41,111 bases of DNA, from contig NZ_JABWQV010000024.1 of the NCBI RefSeq assembly GCF_014268615.1, positions 1 to 41,111 on the forward strand, read 5' to 3'. The notes below the pieces were generated by a model. It was not told the origin of the DNA. It ran no database searches and was given only the letters and a program-made list of their open reading frames with translations. Within the stretch, counting starts at the first letter, position 1. Each line of letters starts with the position of its first letter. This stretch comes from Pseudomonas tehranensis (GTDB lineage Bacteria; Pseudomonadota; Gammaproteobacteria; Pseudomonadales; Pseudomonadaceae). Position numbers and translations under genes: made by a program. Below are positions 7,127-16,201 of this stretch, piece after piece.

Positions 7127-8968
7127 TCAATCCCCCAGGGCCTGACCCTCACGCCGCGGGTCCGCCCCACCGGCCAGTGAGGTTTTGCCCTGGGCATCGC
7201 GGACTCGGACAATCGCCTGGGTCCCACTGGTCATGTCGATTTCGCTCACGGCATGGCCTTTGTTTTTCAACGCCTGGATCAGCGTCGGGCTGAACTGACC
7301 TTGTTCCAGTTCGGTGGGGCCGTTGCGGCTGCCGAAGTTGGGAAGATTGATGGCGGTTTGCGCGTCCAAGTCCCAGTCCAGCAGGCCGATCACTGACTTG
7401 GCGACATATTCGATGATTTGGGAGCCGCCCGGTGAGCCGACAGCGGCCAGCAGTTCACCGCTCTGGCGATCGAAGATCAGGGTCGGCGCCATGGACGAGC
7501 GGGGGCGTTTGCCGGGTTCGACGCGGTTGGCGACCTTTTGCCCATTTTCTTCGGGTATGAACGAGAAGTCGGTCATCTGGTTGTTGAGCATGAAGCCCCG
7601 GACCATCAGGTGTGAGCCGAACGCTGACTCCACCGTGGTGGTCATCGACACGGCGCCACCCTGGTCATCCACTGCCACCACTTGCGAGGTGGAGATGCGC
7701 AGGGGCGAACGGTCCGGGGCGTAGGCCACCTGGACGCCCGGCGGTGTGCCGGGTTTGGCGATGCCCATGCTGCGTGGGCCGATCAGGCTCGCGCGGCTGG
7801 CCAGATAACCGGGATCGATTAGCCCTTTGACCGGCACGGGGACGAAGTCCGAGTCAGCGACATACAGCGCACGGTCGGCGTAGGTCAGGCGTTCGGCTTC
7901 GGCGATCAGATGCACTGCTTCGGGCGTCGGTTCAATGCCGGCGGGTTTCTCGGTCTTGACGGGTTTCATGGGGGCTAGGGCGGTGCGGCTGTCGCGCTGC
8001 TCCAATGCCTGCAAGGTTCCGAGGATCTGCGCCACGGCGATCCCGCCCGAAGACGGGGGCGCCATGCCACAGACTTGCCAGCGCTTGTAGTCAGTGCAAA
8101 GCGGCGCACGTTCCCGGGCGGCGTAGCCCTGAAGATCATTCAATGACAGGCTGCCGGGGTTGGCATGCTCCTGCACCTTGGCGACGATTTCTTCGGCAAT
8201 CGGCCCTTTGTACAAGGCGTCGGGGCCTTCGCGGGCGATGCGCTTGAGCACGTCGGCCAAAGCGGGATTTTTCAGCCGCGTACCGACCGCTTTCGGGCTG
8301 CCATCGGCGTTCAGGAAATAGGCGGCCATGTCCAGCGACCCCGGCAAGGATGCGTCGGCCGCAATCATCGAGTGCAATCTGGGCGAGATCGCAAAACCCT
8401 GTTCGGCCAACGCGATGGCCGGTTCGAACAGCGTGTCCCATTCAAGTCGGCCATGTTTGCGATGGGCCAGTTCCAGCGCGCGCAACACGCCTGGTGTACC
8501 CACGGAACGGCCGCCTATCTGCGCGTCGGTAAACGGCATGGGTTTGCCATCTGCTTGCAGGAAAAGTCTCTCGGTGGCGCCGGCCGGTGCCGTTTCGCGA
8601 CCGTCGTAAGTGCGTACGGCCTTGCCGTCCCACAACACAATGAATGCACCGCCACCGATTCCGGAGGACTGCGGTTCCACCAGGGTCAGCACCGCCTGCA
8701 TGGCAATCGCCGCGTCGATGGCCGAACCGCCGCGCCGCAACATCTGCCGTCCGGCTTCGGCTGCCAGCGGGTTGGCCGCCGCGGCCATGTGCTTGTCGGC
8801 GTGGCGGGTCTGCAAGTCTGTGCGGTAGCCGGAGGCGATCTCCGGTGCAATGGGCAATGCTGGGGTTGTGGAGGAGGGCGGGGCTTTACAGGCAACCAGG
8901 GCCAGGGCGACAGCCAGCAGCGAAACGGCTGACAGGCGATGAAGATTGGGTTTCAGATCTGCAAGCAT
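7127..8968 (-). CDS. ggt: gamma-glutamyltransferase, predicted lipoprotein
   Basis: Cleaves gamma-glutamyl bonds, for example in glutathione, and transfers the glutamyl group to water or amino acids in the periplasm; made as a proenzyme that cuts itself before the catalytic Thr. The 613-aa sequence has the large-subunit signature SGIGGGAFIVLWDG with the substrate-contacting YDGRETAP, and the small subunit beginning near Thr427 in ISTSQVVAVD. There the usual T-T-H-x-S reads T-S-Q-V-V, so the nucleophile is kept but the two following residues differ. MTTTVESAFGS and GFMLNNQMTDFSF are also typical. The N-terminus has a lipobox (LVAC, Cys at about 27), so it is probably anchored to a membrane. 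Start at 8968 with GGAG upstream; 8980 is less likely. Confidence 0.93.
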   Translation of the reverse strand: MLADLKPNLHRLSAVSLLAVALALVACKAPPSSTTPALPIAPEIASGYRTDLQTRHADKHMAAAANPLAAEAGRQMLRRGGSAIDAAIAMQAVLTLVEPQSSGIGGGAFIVLWDGKAVRTYDGRETAPAGATERLFLQADGKPMPFTDAQIGGRSVGTPGVLRALELAHRKHGRLEWDTLFEPAIALAEQGFAISPRLHSMIAADASLPGSLDMAAYFLNADGSPKAVGTRLKNPALADVLKRIAREGPDALYKGPIAEEIVAKVQEHANPGSLSLNDLQGYAARERAPLCTDYKRWQVCGMAPPSSGGIAVAQILGTLQALEQRDSRTALAPMKPVKTEKPAGIEPTPEAVHLIAEAERLTYADRALYVADSDFVPVPVKGLIDPGYLASRASLIGPRSMGIAKPGTPPGVQVAYAPDRSPLRISTSQVVAVDDQGGAVSMTTTVESAFGSHLMVRGFMLNNQMTDFSFIPEENGQKVANRVEPGKRPRSSMAPTLIFDRQSGELLAAVGSPGGSQIIEYVAKSVIGLLDWDLDAQTAINLPNFGSRNGPTELEQGQFSPTLIQALKNKGHAVSEIDMTSGTQAIVRVRDAQGKTSLAGGADPRREGQALGD

Positions 8969-9071
8969 GTGTCGCTCCATCCGTGGGCCAGGGGATAGGG
9001 AACGACTGTAGCGATGGGAGGCGTCTGGCGCAAATCAGCGCGGACTTGAGAGAAGGCTTTTATCGAGGCAT

Positions 9072-9105
9072 AAAAAAACGGCTTATCTTTCGATAAGCCG
9101 TTTTT
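9072..9105 (-). terminator. intrinsic terminator after tRNA-Met
   Basis: Ten-base stem ACGGCTTATC / GATAAGCCGT with a four-base loop (TTTC), flanked by A-runs on one side and T-runs on the other. On the minus strand it follows the tRNA 3' end by seven bases and ends in seven T. It could also end plus-strand transcripts. Confidence 0.88.
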
Positions 9106-9111
9106 AGTACT

Positions 9112-9188
9112 TGGTGGCTACACAGGGACTTGAACCCCGGACCCCAGCATTATGAATGCTATGCTCTAACCAACTGAGCTATGTAGCC
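9112..9188 (-). tRNA. tRNA-Met (CAT), elongator type
   Basis: A full cloverleaf on the minus strand: acceptor GGCTACA/TGTAGCC, D stem GCTC/GAGC, anticodon loop TTCATAA with anticodon CAT, T arm with TTCAAGT loop, discriminator A, and CCA encoded (9112-9114). The acceptor and D arm match elongator Met tRNA of E. coli closely (GGCTACG start there), so initiator tRNA is excluded and lysidine-type Ile is unlikely. Length 77 with CCA. Confidence 0.96.
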
Positions 9189-9199
9189 AAGTGGCGCGC

Positions 9200-9228
9200 A
9201 TTATTCGCCGGTAACGAAGATGTGTCAA
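9200..9228 (-). promoter_or_regulatory. sigma70 promoter of tRNA-Met
   Basis: Minus strand: TTGACA (complement of 9223-9228), 17-base spacer, AATAAT (complement of 9200-9205), then the GC-rich discriminator GCGCGCC. The mature tRNA begins 11 bases past the -10. A perfect -35 with a GC-rich discriminator is typical of stringently controlled stable-RNA promoters. Confidence 0.85.
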
Positions 9229-9291
9229 GCGTAAATCTGAAATATTTCTCAGCGCTTTCAACCGCTTATCCATCCTCGCTGCAAATACCCG

Positions 9292-11349
9292 TCAACCGAG
9301 TTGAAATCTCCCTGTGTTGGCGCTCAGGGCCTGGCTGCCCTGGCTCAACGTATCCGCTGCGAGGTTCACGGCTCGTGCCCCTTCAAGCAATCGCATGGCC
9401 GCCTGGTCGACCTGCTGGATATTGCCGCTGACCTCGTCGGCGGTGCTGGCTTGTTCGTCCACCGCGGTGGCGATTTGTGCCAGGGTGTCGGTGACGCTCT
9501 GCACGGCGCTGGCAATTTCTCCCAGTCGCTCGCCAAGGCCGGTGACGGCTTGCGCGTCGGTCTGGGCCTGGCCGCACGCGGCTTCCATCAGGCTGACCGC
9601 TTCGTTGACCGTAGCGCGCAGGCTGTCGACGGTGCCAGCAATCTGTTGGGTGGAGGACTGGGTGCGTTGCGACAGGCTGCGTACCTCATCGGCCACCACC
9701 GCGAAACCACGGCCTTGTTCCCCAGCGCGAGCGGCTTCGATGGCCGCATTGAGGGCCAGCAGGTTGGTCTGCTCGGCCACGCCACGGATGGTGTCGACCA
9801 CCATCTGGATCTGTTGTCCCTGTTCGCTGACCCGGCCCAATGCGGCGGCGGTTTCGTTGAGGCGCTGGTTGAGTTGCTGGATGCTCGCCGTGGTGCGTTG
9901 ACTGTCGCGGCTGCTGTCGGCGGCGATACGCCGGGTCTGCTGGGCGCTGTCAGAGGCCTGCTCACAGCTTCTCGCGACCCCTTGCGAGGTGGCGGCCAGT
10001 TGCGTAGCGGCGGCCGCGATCTGGCTGATTTGCATCTGTTGGGCTTCGACTTCCCCCAGGGCGCCGCTGGAGTGAGTGTTGAGGGTGCGCACGGCATTGC
10101 TCAACTGCAACGTTTCGTGGTCCACACCCAACAGGCTGTTGCGCAACTGCACCACCGCGACATTGAGAGCGGTACTGATGGCCGCCAGTTCGTCGCGTCC
10201 TTGCACGGGTACTTGCAGGCTGAGGTTGCCGTCACGCAGGGCTTCGGCCAGTAATGTGATACCACTGGCGCTGCGGCGGATGGACGCTTGCAGGCAGACG
10301 AAGAGGTAAAGCGCGGCCAGTAGCAGACAACCCAGCACCACGGCCACCAGGGTGAACTGGCGGATGGCTGAGGAGTGGTAGTGGTCCAGTCGCGCATCCA
10401 GTGCCATCAGAGACTGCTGGCGCAATGTCGCCAAGTCCGCCAGGAGCGCATCCATGTGTTTCTCGAATTCTTCCGGCTTGAGGCTGATGGAGCCGGCGAA
10501 GACCCCTTCATCCAAGACTTTCAGGCCGGAATCCAGATGCTTGAGGCTGTCCTGGAATTGCCCGGCCCAGGTTTGCAGTTCGCTGGGCAGGCGGGCTTGC
10601 AGCACCCCGCCGGTTTTGACCAGTTGATCCCGGGCATCGCCGATCCGGCTGCGCAGGTCGCGCAATTGCAGGCGGCTTTGCAGGGTGAATTGACCCGACA
10701 CAACAGAGGCCTGGCCAACGCTGGCCAAGCGACCGACCCGTTCGATCAGGTCCGGTGTCTGCTGGGTCGAGATCTGGATCAGCAGGTAGGTTTCCAGCCA
10801 GGAGGCGAGGGTCAGGCGATTGTCCATGACGATCTGTTCGCGCAAGGCTTGCAAGGCACTCAAGGCCGCGGTGAAGCGGTCATAGCCGTCCGGCCACCAA
10901 CCGACGGTGCCGAGGCTTTTCGAATCAAGACCATTGAGACTGGTTTGCAGCGTTTGGAAGCGGGCGAGGGTGTCGGCTCCGGCACCTTCGGTTTGCAAGG
11001 TGCTACCCAGGTCATTGGCGGCCTGGTTGAGGGCCGGCTGCACGGCATCGAAAGCCGCCATCGCGGCAAGCGTCGCCGGTGTTGCCTGGCGATTGGTTTC
11101 CGTGGCTCGCCAACGGGCCGCGCGGTTGCGCTGGGCGGCGAGCAGGTTGTCCAGGTTATCCAGGGCCAGCAACTGGCGAACCCCGGCACGTTCTTCGGAA
11201 ATCAGGCTGAGTTTGTCGCGATAGTCCTGGCCGATGATCCACAGGCTGCCCATCAGTGGCAGGATGAAAAGCAGGAACAGCAACTGAAATTTGCGGGCAA
11301 AGCCGAACCGCCCCAGCAATCTGATTCCCGGTGATAGAAAAGCCTGCAT
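9292..11349 (-). CDS. membrane chemoreceptor with long helical periplasmic domain
   Basis: A 685-aa methyl-accepting chemotaxis protein. TM1 is near residues 22-42 (FQLLFLLFILPLMGSLWIIG). A periplasmic domain of about 285 residues follows, rich in Leu, Gln and Ala and probably a helical bundle rather than a Cache fold. TM2 is near 330-352, then a HAMP region, then the cytoplasmic hairpin with tip [20 protein letters not shown] near 530-550. There is no C-terminal CheR-binding pentapeptide. The ligand is unknown. Of two possible starts, ATG at 11349 is chosen because AGGGGAG is about seven bases ahead; for the ATG at 11355 the same sequence is too close. It stands alone, between tRNA-Met and the divergent fosmidomycin pump. 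Confidence 0.92.
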   Translation of the reverse strand: MQAFLSPGIRLLGRFGFARKFQLLFLLFILPLMGSLWIIGQDYRDKLSLISEERAGVRQLLALDNLDNLLAAQRNRAARWRATETNRQATPATLAAMAAFDAVQPALNQAANDLGSTLQTEGAGADTLARFQTLQTSLNGLDSKSLGTVGWWPDGYDRFTAALSALQALREQIVMDNRLTLASWLETYLLIQISTQQTPDLIERVGRLASVGQASVVSGQFTLQSRLQLRDLRSRIGDARDQLVKTGGVLQARLPSELQTWAGQFQDSLKHLDSGLKVLDEGVFAGSISLKPEEFEKHMDALLADLATLRQQSLMALDARLDHYHSSAIRQFTLVAVVLGCLLLAALYLFVCLQASIRRSASGITLLAEALRDGNLSLQVPVQGRDELAAISTALNVAVVQLRNSLLGVDHETLQLSNAVRTLNTHSSGALGEVEAQQMQISQIAAAATQLAATSQGVARSCEQASDSAQQTRRIAADSSRDSQRTTASIQQLNQRLNETAAALGRVSEQGQQIQMVVDTIRGVAEQTNLLALNAAIEAARAGEQGRGFAVVADEVRSLSQRTQSSTQQIAGTVDSLRATVNEAVSLMEAACGQAQTDAQAVTGLGERLGEIASAVQSVTDTLAQIATAVDEQASTADEVSGNIQQVDQAAMRLLEGARAVNLAADTLSQGSQALSANTGRFQLG

Positions 11350-11664
11350 GCCCATACTCCCCTGAACACCCTTGCACTATTTTTGTGCGTTTCGACACAG
11401 TGCCGAAACGGGTGCCCCTTTAAAAGGCCTCGAAAGTTTGTCCAGGCCCGCTCTGTAGGCTGGCTCTGTAGCGAAACTTCCCATTCTCGGTCCCCTTTGT
11501 GAGGGGCCGCGTTGTAGACCGTTAACAAGGCAAGATTCAGACCATGGCTTTGCGCTATTACCGGGCTCGCTGACAATATTTCAAGTCGATAGCAAGCTAA
11601 GGGGATAGCCTTGCTGCACCGAAAAATGGCACATTGATGAACCCGCTTCCCGTGCAAACCCCGT
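11350..11664. other. divergent intergenic region, chemoreceptor / fsr
   Basis: About 315 bases with no credible gene. It holds the AGGGGAG ribosome binding site of the chemoreceptor (complement of 11355-11361), an inverted repeat GTTTCG/CGAAAC with a nine-base centre (about 11385-11405), a small hairpin CCCCT/AGGGG near 11493-11506, and a direct repeat GCTCTGTAG at 11450-11458 and 11463-11471. I see no convincing -35/-10 pair for either gene and no FliA (GCCGATAA) box. Confidence 0.5.
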
Positions 11665-11676
11665 ATGGAAACTCCC

Positions 11677-12894
11677 ATGGCTATCAGCGATACCCAGGTC
11701 GATACCGCGTCTATCCCTGCCACACCCCAAAGCAGTCCGTTGGTCATGCGCATCATCGGTGCCGTGGCGTTGGCGCATTTGATCAACGACCTGATCCAGG
11801 CGGTACTGCCGTCTATTTACCCGATGCTCAAGGCCAGTTATGGGCTGACCTTCACCCAGGTTGGCTTGATTACGCTGACCTTCCAGTTGACGGCATCTCT
11901 GCTGCAGCCCTGGGTGGGTTATCACACGGACCGACACCCCAAGCCCTGGCTGTTGCCGGCCGGTACGGTATGCACGCTGATCGGGATCGTGATGATGTCG
12001 ATGGTTGGCAGTTTTGCCATGATTCTGCTGGCCGCCGGTCTGATCGGTATTGGCTCCTCGACCTTTCACCCTGAAGCTTCGCGAGTCGCACGCTTGGCGT
12101 CGGGCGGGCGTTATGGGTTGGCGCAGTCGACGTTCCAGGTCGGCGGTAACGCCGGCTCTGCTTTCGGCCCGTTGCTGGCGGCGGCGATCATCGTTCCTTA
12201 CGGGCAAGGCAATGTGGCCTGGTTCGGGCTGTTCGCACTGTTTGCGCTGTTCGTGCTGTACCGCATCAGCCGCTGGTACGCCAATCACCTGAACCTGTTC
12301 AAGCTCAAGCAAGGCCAGGCGGCTACTCACGGTTTATCCAGGGGCCGGGTCTTGAGTGCATTGGCGGTGCTGGGTTTGCTGGTGTTCTCCAAGTATTTCT
12401 ACATGGCCAGTTTCACCAGCTACTTCACCTTCTACCTGATCGAGAAGTTCGACCTGTCGGTGGCGTCGTCGCAGTTGTATCTGTTCCTGTTCCTCGGTGC
12501 TGTGGCGGCGGGGACCTTCTTTGGCGGTCCGATAGGCGACAGGATCGGGCGTAAGGCGGTGATCTGGTTCTCGATCCTTGGCGTGGCACCGTTCACGCTG
12601 ATCCTGCCTCACGTTGACCTGCTGTGGACCAGCATTCTCAGCGTGGTCATCGGCTTCATCCTGGCTTCGGCATTCTCGGCCATCGTGGTGTATGCCCAGG
12701 AACTGGTGCCGGGCAACGTCGGCATGATTGCCGGCGTGTTCTTTGGTTTGATGTTCGGCTTCGGCGGGATTGGCGCTGCGCTGCTGGGGCATCTGGCCGA
12801 CATCCGTGGCATCGAGTATGTGTATTGGTTGTGCTCGTTTTTGCCGTTGTTTGGGGTCCTGGCGATCTTTCTGCCCAAAAGCAGAAAAAACTGA
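11677..12894 (+). CDS. fsr: MFS efflux transporter, fosmidomycin resistance protein family
   Basis: Predicted proton-driven inner-membrane exporter; E. coli Fsr (about 406 aa) exports the DXR inhibitor fosmidomycin, but the natural substrate is unknown. The 405-aa protein has about twelve hydrophobic segments, beginning VMRIIGAVALAHLINDLIQAV, the hallmark Fsr segment with LPSIYPML. The MFS loop 2-3 signature reads GYHTDRHPKP, loop 8-9 is GGPIGDRIGRKAV, and FHPEASR in the fourth segment is typical of Fsr. An ATG at 11665 adds four residues; neither start has a strong ribosome binding site, and 11677 matches the usual N-terminus better. A GC-rich hairpin (12906-12932) follows. Confidence 0.9.
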   Translation: MAISDTQVDTASIPATPQSSPLVMRIIGAVALAHLINDLIQAVLPSIYPMLKASYGLTFTQVGLITLTFQLTASLLQPWVGYHTDRHPKPWLLPAGTVCTLIGIVMMSMVGSFAMILLAAGLIGIGSSTFHPEASRVARLASGGRYGLAQSTFQVGGNAGSAFGPLLAAAIIVPYGQGNVAWFGLFALFALFVLYRISRWYANHLNLFKLKQGQAATHGLSRGRVLSALAVLGLLVFSKYFYMASFTSYFTFYLIEKFDLSVASSQLYLFLFLGAVAAGTFFGGPIGDRIGRKAVIWFSILGVAPFTLILPHVDLLWTSILSVVIGFILASAFSAIVVYAQELVPGNVGMIAGVFFGLMFGFGGIGAALLGHLADIRGIEYVYWLCSFLPLFGVLAIFLPKSRKN

Positions 12895-13427
12895 CGTGTA
12901 CCCAGCCGGCGGAGGCGAGTTCGCCCCGCCGGTCGTTGCAAAACAACTGAATTTCAAAGCATTGAAAAATACCCGCCAACCAGAGCGATTTGATCAGTTG
13001 CTTGGAGTCGCGACTAAAGTACCGTTTTGTATAAGTCTTAAGTTTGATTTTGGATAAAAGTCGGCCATGTTAATTTGCTGCTGTGGTTGATGGATTGAAT
13101 GGACGCAGCGGCAATCTTCAAGGGAGTCCGCTGGGGTGACCGGAAAGCAGCTTTCCACATTCTTTCCACCCGCCGCTCTTATTGTCCTGGGACATAAGGC
13201 CTTCGGCTCTTGATCTGAAGACCTTCACCCTTCTGGTGAAGTGACTCACGCCCCAACCTGCCACGCTTCAAATACTTATAAAAGTAGCTGTATCGCCGTG
13301 CCCGTGAAGGCGATTGCCCCATGGACGGTGGAAACAGCCGTGATCGATTGTTATTTGCCGTGTCGTGCACAAGTTTGAGGCGGTCGTCTTAAACGTTGGC
13401 AATAAAAAGAATCAGGCAGGGGAAGAT
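12895..13427 (+). other. 533-base intergenic region, structured leader of the dCache chemoreceptor gene
   Basis: No gene is credible here. Directly after fsr lies a strong hairpin, CCGGCGG-A-GGCGA-GT-TCGCC-CCGCCGG (12906-12932), without a T-run. Further on are: the short dyad GGAAAGC-A-GCTTTCC (13142-13156); a hairpin CTTCACC/GGTGAAG near 13220-13240; a hairpin ATCGCC/GGCGAT in the 13290-13315 area; and an A-rich AATAAAAA (13401-13408) about 20 bases before the chemoreceptor start, which fits the AANAANAA motif bound by Hfq/Crc. Several hairpins in series suggest a long 5' UTR; no known riboswitch class is recognisable. Confidence 0.45.
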
Positions 13428-15590
13428 ATGAAGTTCAAGTCGTTGCAGGCACGCATTTGTGTCACGGCAGGCGTATGCCTGTTTGTTTCATCAACCAGCC
13501 TGGTGATTTACGGGCTCTTTACCGCCAGGGCCAATGAGCAATATGTGGCGACCGAAGTCTCGGCATTGGTTGAAAAATCAACGATCCGGGAGATTCAGAA
13601 CCTGGCCGAATCGCGTGCCAACGCCATTCAGGCCAAGTTGCAAAATGCGCTGGATGCGGCCCGCACCATGGCCAATACCTTTGCCTCCAGCAAGGCCGCG
13701 CAAAGCCCTTTGGCGTTGGGGCGTGAACAGATCAACACGGTATTGCTCAGCGTTCTCAAAGATAACCCGGACTTCAATGGCACTTATTCCTGCTGGGAGC
13801 CGGACGCGCTGGATGGCCAGGATCTTGTGTTCCGCAATGTACCGGACGGCAGTAATCCGTTGACCGGGCGCTTCACACCTTACTGGACGCGCAGCGCTGG
13901 CGGACATGTGGCGGTACAACCCTTGGTCGAGTATGACTCTCCGGATCGTCATCCCAACGGTGTACCCAAAGGGGGGTGGTACAGCGGCCCTCGTGACACG
14001 CTGAAGGAAAGCGTGCTGGACCCCATTCCTTATGTGGTTCAGGGTAAAAACGTATGGTTGACCACGTTGTCGGTTCCGATCGTATCCAACGGCAAGTTCT
14101 ACGGTGTGGTCGGAGCTGACTTCGACATCGACTTTATCCAGAAACTCAGCGAGCAGATGTCGGCCGATCTCTACGGTGGCAAGGGCACCGTGTCAATCCT
14201 GAGTAACCAGGGGCTGGTGGTCGCGGACAGTCAGCGTACCGACCTGATTGGTCAGCCCATCAAGGCCTTGTTGCCTGACTCTTGGGAGAAAGTGCTGCGC
14301 GATATCCAGAGTGGTCGTGGTGACGGCCTGCTCAATCCACAAACCCAGCATATCGAAGTGCTGATGCCCATTGAGCTGGGGCGCACAGGCAAACCCTGGG
14401 CGGTGCTGATTCGTCTGCCAAAGGCTGTGGTCATGACTCAGGCCATCGCCCTGGAGCAAGAGCTACAGGCGCGCAGTATCAGCAACAGCATTTGGCAGGT
14501 GTCGGTCGGCCTGGGCATTTCGTTGTTGGCGCTGGTTGCCCTGTGGTTTGCCGCCGCAAAAATCGTTGGGCCGATTCGCGAAGCCGCCGCCTTGGCAGCC
14601 AACATCAGCCTGGGGGATTTCTCGCGTCGCCTGGTGCAGAAATCCGAGGACGAAGTAGGCCAGTTGTCTGTCGCGCTCAACGACATGTCTGAAAGCCTGC
14701 AACGGCAGGTCAGGGTGGCCGAGCGCATCTCCGAAGGTGATCTGGACCTGGAGGTCCGGTTGTCCTCGCCCCACGATACCCTTGGCAAGTCACTGGAGAA
14801 GATGGTGGGTAATCTGAACCAACTGATTGGCGAAGTTCAGGCCAGCGCCACCCAGATCACAGGCAGCTCGGCGCAGGTTACCGACCTGAGCCAGTCATTG
14901 TCCGATGGGGCTTCCAATTCTGCCTCGTCCATCACTGAAATCAGCGCGGTGATGACGCAAATGGCCGCACAGACCCGGGACAACGCCGAAAACGCCAAGA
15001 AAGCCGACGAGCAATCCCAGGCCTCACGGGCCGACGCGGGGGAAAGCGACAAATTGATGAGCGAGCTGATTGCCGCCATGGCCGAAATCGACAATTCGGG
15101 CAAGGACATTACTGCAATCATCACCACCATCGATAACATCGCCGCACAAACCAACCTGTTGGCGTTGAACGCGGCTATCGAAGCCGCCAGGGCAGGTGAG
15201 CTGGGGCGTGGTTTTGCTGTGGTGGCGGATGAGGTACGCAGCCTGGCCGCCCGCAGTGCCGAGGCCGCCCAGCAGACGGCTGCACTGATCGCCGACTCTT
15301 CGAGCAAAACGCAACGCGGCATGATCATCGCAGGCCGGACAGCCGAATCGCTGAAAAACATCGTCAGCGGAACCAGTGCGGTATCCAACCTGGTTTCATT
15401 GATCTATCAAGCTTCCAGCGAGCAAGCGTCAGGTTTGCAGCAGGCCAGCATCGGGTTGGAACAGATCGATGAAGTGACGCAGAAAAACCAGTCCAACTCA
15501 CAAGAGTGTGCGGTGGCGGCCAAGGATCTTTCGGAGCGAGCATCTTTGATGCAGCGCGTGCTGGGGCGCTTCAAAGTCAAAAGGGGGTAG
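13428..15590 (+). CDS. membrane chemoreceptor with dCache periplasmic sensor
   Basis: A 720-aa methyl-accepting chemotaxis protein. TM1 is at about 12-34. The periplasmic dCache_1 domain (about 40-345) contains [18 protein letters not shown], then [20 protein letters not shown], the strands that line the membrane-distal ligand pocket in amino-acid/amine-type dCache receptors. TM2 is at about 353-378. Two HAMP-like segments follow ([20 protein letters not shown] and a second one, [20 protein letters not shown]), then the MCP hairpin with tip [20 protein letters not shown] near 575-594. The ligand cannot be assigned by eye. No CheR pentapeptide is present at the C-terminus (FKVKRG). Start: ATG 13428 with AGGGGA ahead; the frame upstream is not protein-like. 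Confidence 0.94.
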   Translation: MKFKSLQARICVTAGVCLFVSSTSLVIYGLFTARANEQYVATEVSALVEKSTIREIQNLAESRANAIQAKLQNALDAARTMANTFASSKAAQSPLALGREQINTVLLSVLKDNPDFNGTYSCWEPDALDGQDLVFRNVPDGSNPLTGRFTPYWTRSAGGHVAVQPLVEYDSPDRHPNGVPKGGWYSGPRDTLKESVLDPIPYVVQGKNVWLTTLSVPIVSNGKFYGVVGADFDIDFIQKLSEQMSADLYGGKGTVSILSNQGLVVADSQRTDLIGQPIKALLPDSWEKVLRDIQSGRGDGLLNPQTQHIEVLMPIELGRTGKPWAVLIRLPKAVVMTQAIALEQELQARSISNSIWQVSVGLGISLLALVALWFAAAKIVGPIREAAALAANISLGDFSRRLVQKSEDEVGQLSVALNDMSESLQRQVRVAERISEGDLDLEVRLSSPHDTLGKSLEKMVGNLNQLIGEVQASATQITGSSAQVTDLSQSLSDGASNSASSITEISAVMTQMAAQTRDNAENAKKADEQSQASRADAGESDKLMSELIAAMAEIDNSGKDITAIITTIDNIAAQTNLLALNAAIEAARAGELGRGFAVVADEVRSLAARSAEAAQQTAALIADSSSKTQRGMIIAGRTAESLKNIVSGTSAVSNLVSLIYQASSEQASGLQQASIGLEQIDEVTQKNQSNSQECAVAAKDLSERASLMQRVLGRFKVKRG

Positions 15591-15628
15591 TGGATTTCCT
15601 GGTCACGCTGTGATTCAAGATTTATTGT

Positions 15629-15650
15629 GCGAGGGACCCAGCGCCCTCGC
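15629..15650 (+). terminator. hairpin after dCache chemoreceptor, possible terminator
   Basis: Stem GCGAGGG / CCCTCGC with loop ACCCAGCG, 38 bases after the stop. No T-run follows, so termination would need Rho or other help. Confidence 0.35.
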
Positions 15651-15766
15651 CACGGTTCAATCCAGTTCTTGAATGACCGCATTTGCATTGCTTTGTTTCC
15701 AATAGGGACTCGATAACGCCCCCGAGGGTGTACTATCGATACCTGCCCATCGGATATCAGTTAGCC

Positions 15767-16201
15767 ATGTCCACGCTAAGCGAAGAGAGCCGTCAGATCG
15801 TAGCTTCTCTGGCGCACCGCGTTGGTCCCAACGCTGACATTGCAAAGACTGCCCACGCGATCGTTTCTATCTTGCAGGAGATAGAAGCAGCCCTGACGCC
15901 TGTTATTGGTCAGCAAGGGGTTGTCGCGTTGTATCGCCGCAGCCTGCATCTGTGTGGGGCCGCTCATCCGCGCCTGACCAGCACCTGCAACAAGGTGCCG
16001 CCCGGCATGGTTCTGACCGCGCTGAATTCAGTGCTTGTCGAGCAAAGCGAAGCCGATGCGCTGTTTTTCGGTGAAATGCTGCTGACCATCTTCTATGAGT
16101 TGCTGACCACGCTGATCGGACCCTCGCTCACCGCACGTTTGCTTCGTGGCGTGTGGGATTGTTCTTTGAGCGACACCCCTTCGCAGGAAAATTCGCCATG
16201 A
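15767..16201 (+). CDS. unknown 144-aa helical protein, first gene of the KaiC-like operon
   Basis: I do not recognise this family. The protein appears all-helical with no signal peptide. Amphipathic stretches run through residues 1-55 (SRQIVASLAHR and the AHAIVSILQEIEAALTPVIG stretch), then LYRRSLHLCGAAHPRL, and a hydrophobic segment ADALFFGEMLLTIFYELLTTLIG (about 103-125) that could pack in a bundle or touch the membrane. The product ends in a polar tail. Its stop overlaps the KaiC-like start by four bases (ATGA), so the two are translationally coupled and probably work together. It is not KaiB: that family is about 100 aa with a thioredoxin-like alpha/beta pattern, absent here. The frame extends upstream to 15683; ATG 15767 is the most sensible start although its ribosome binding site is weak. 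Confidence 0.8.
   Translation: MSTLSEESRQIVASLAHRVGPNADIAKTAHAIVSILQEIEAALTPVIGQQGVVALYRRSLHLCGAAHPRLTSTCNKVPPGMVLTALNSVLVEQSEADALFFGEMLLTIFYELLTTLIGPSLTARLLRGVWDCSLSDTPSQENSP

Noticed and set aside
9112..9188. Prophage or island attachment site at tRNA-Met
   Set aside because: No repeated tRNA 3' fragment, integrase or mobility gene is visible on either side.
12895..13427. Cyclic-di-GMP or other known riboswitch in the chemoreceptor leader
   Set aside because: No conserved core of any riboswitch class that I know; only simple hairpins are present.
15710..15739. Operator TCGATA-N18-TATCGA ahead of the KaiC-like operon
   Set aside because: Six-base arms far apart and no convincing promoter around them; could easily arise by chance.
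15767..16201. KaiB encoded upstream of the KaiC-like gene
   Set aside because: The product is 144 aa and helical; KaiB is about 100 aa with a thioredoxin-like pattern, not seen here.
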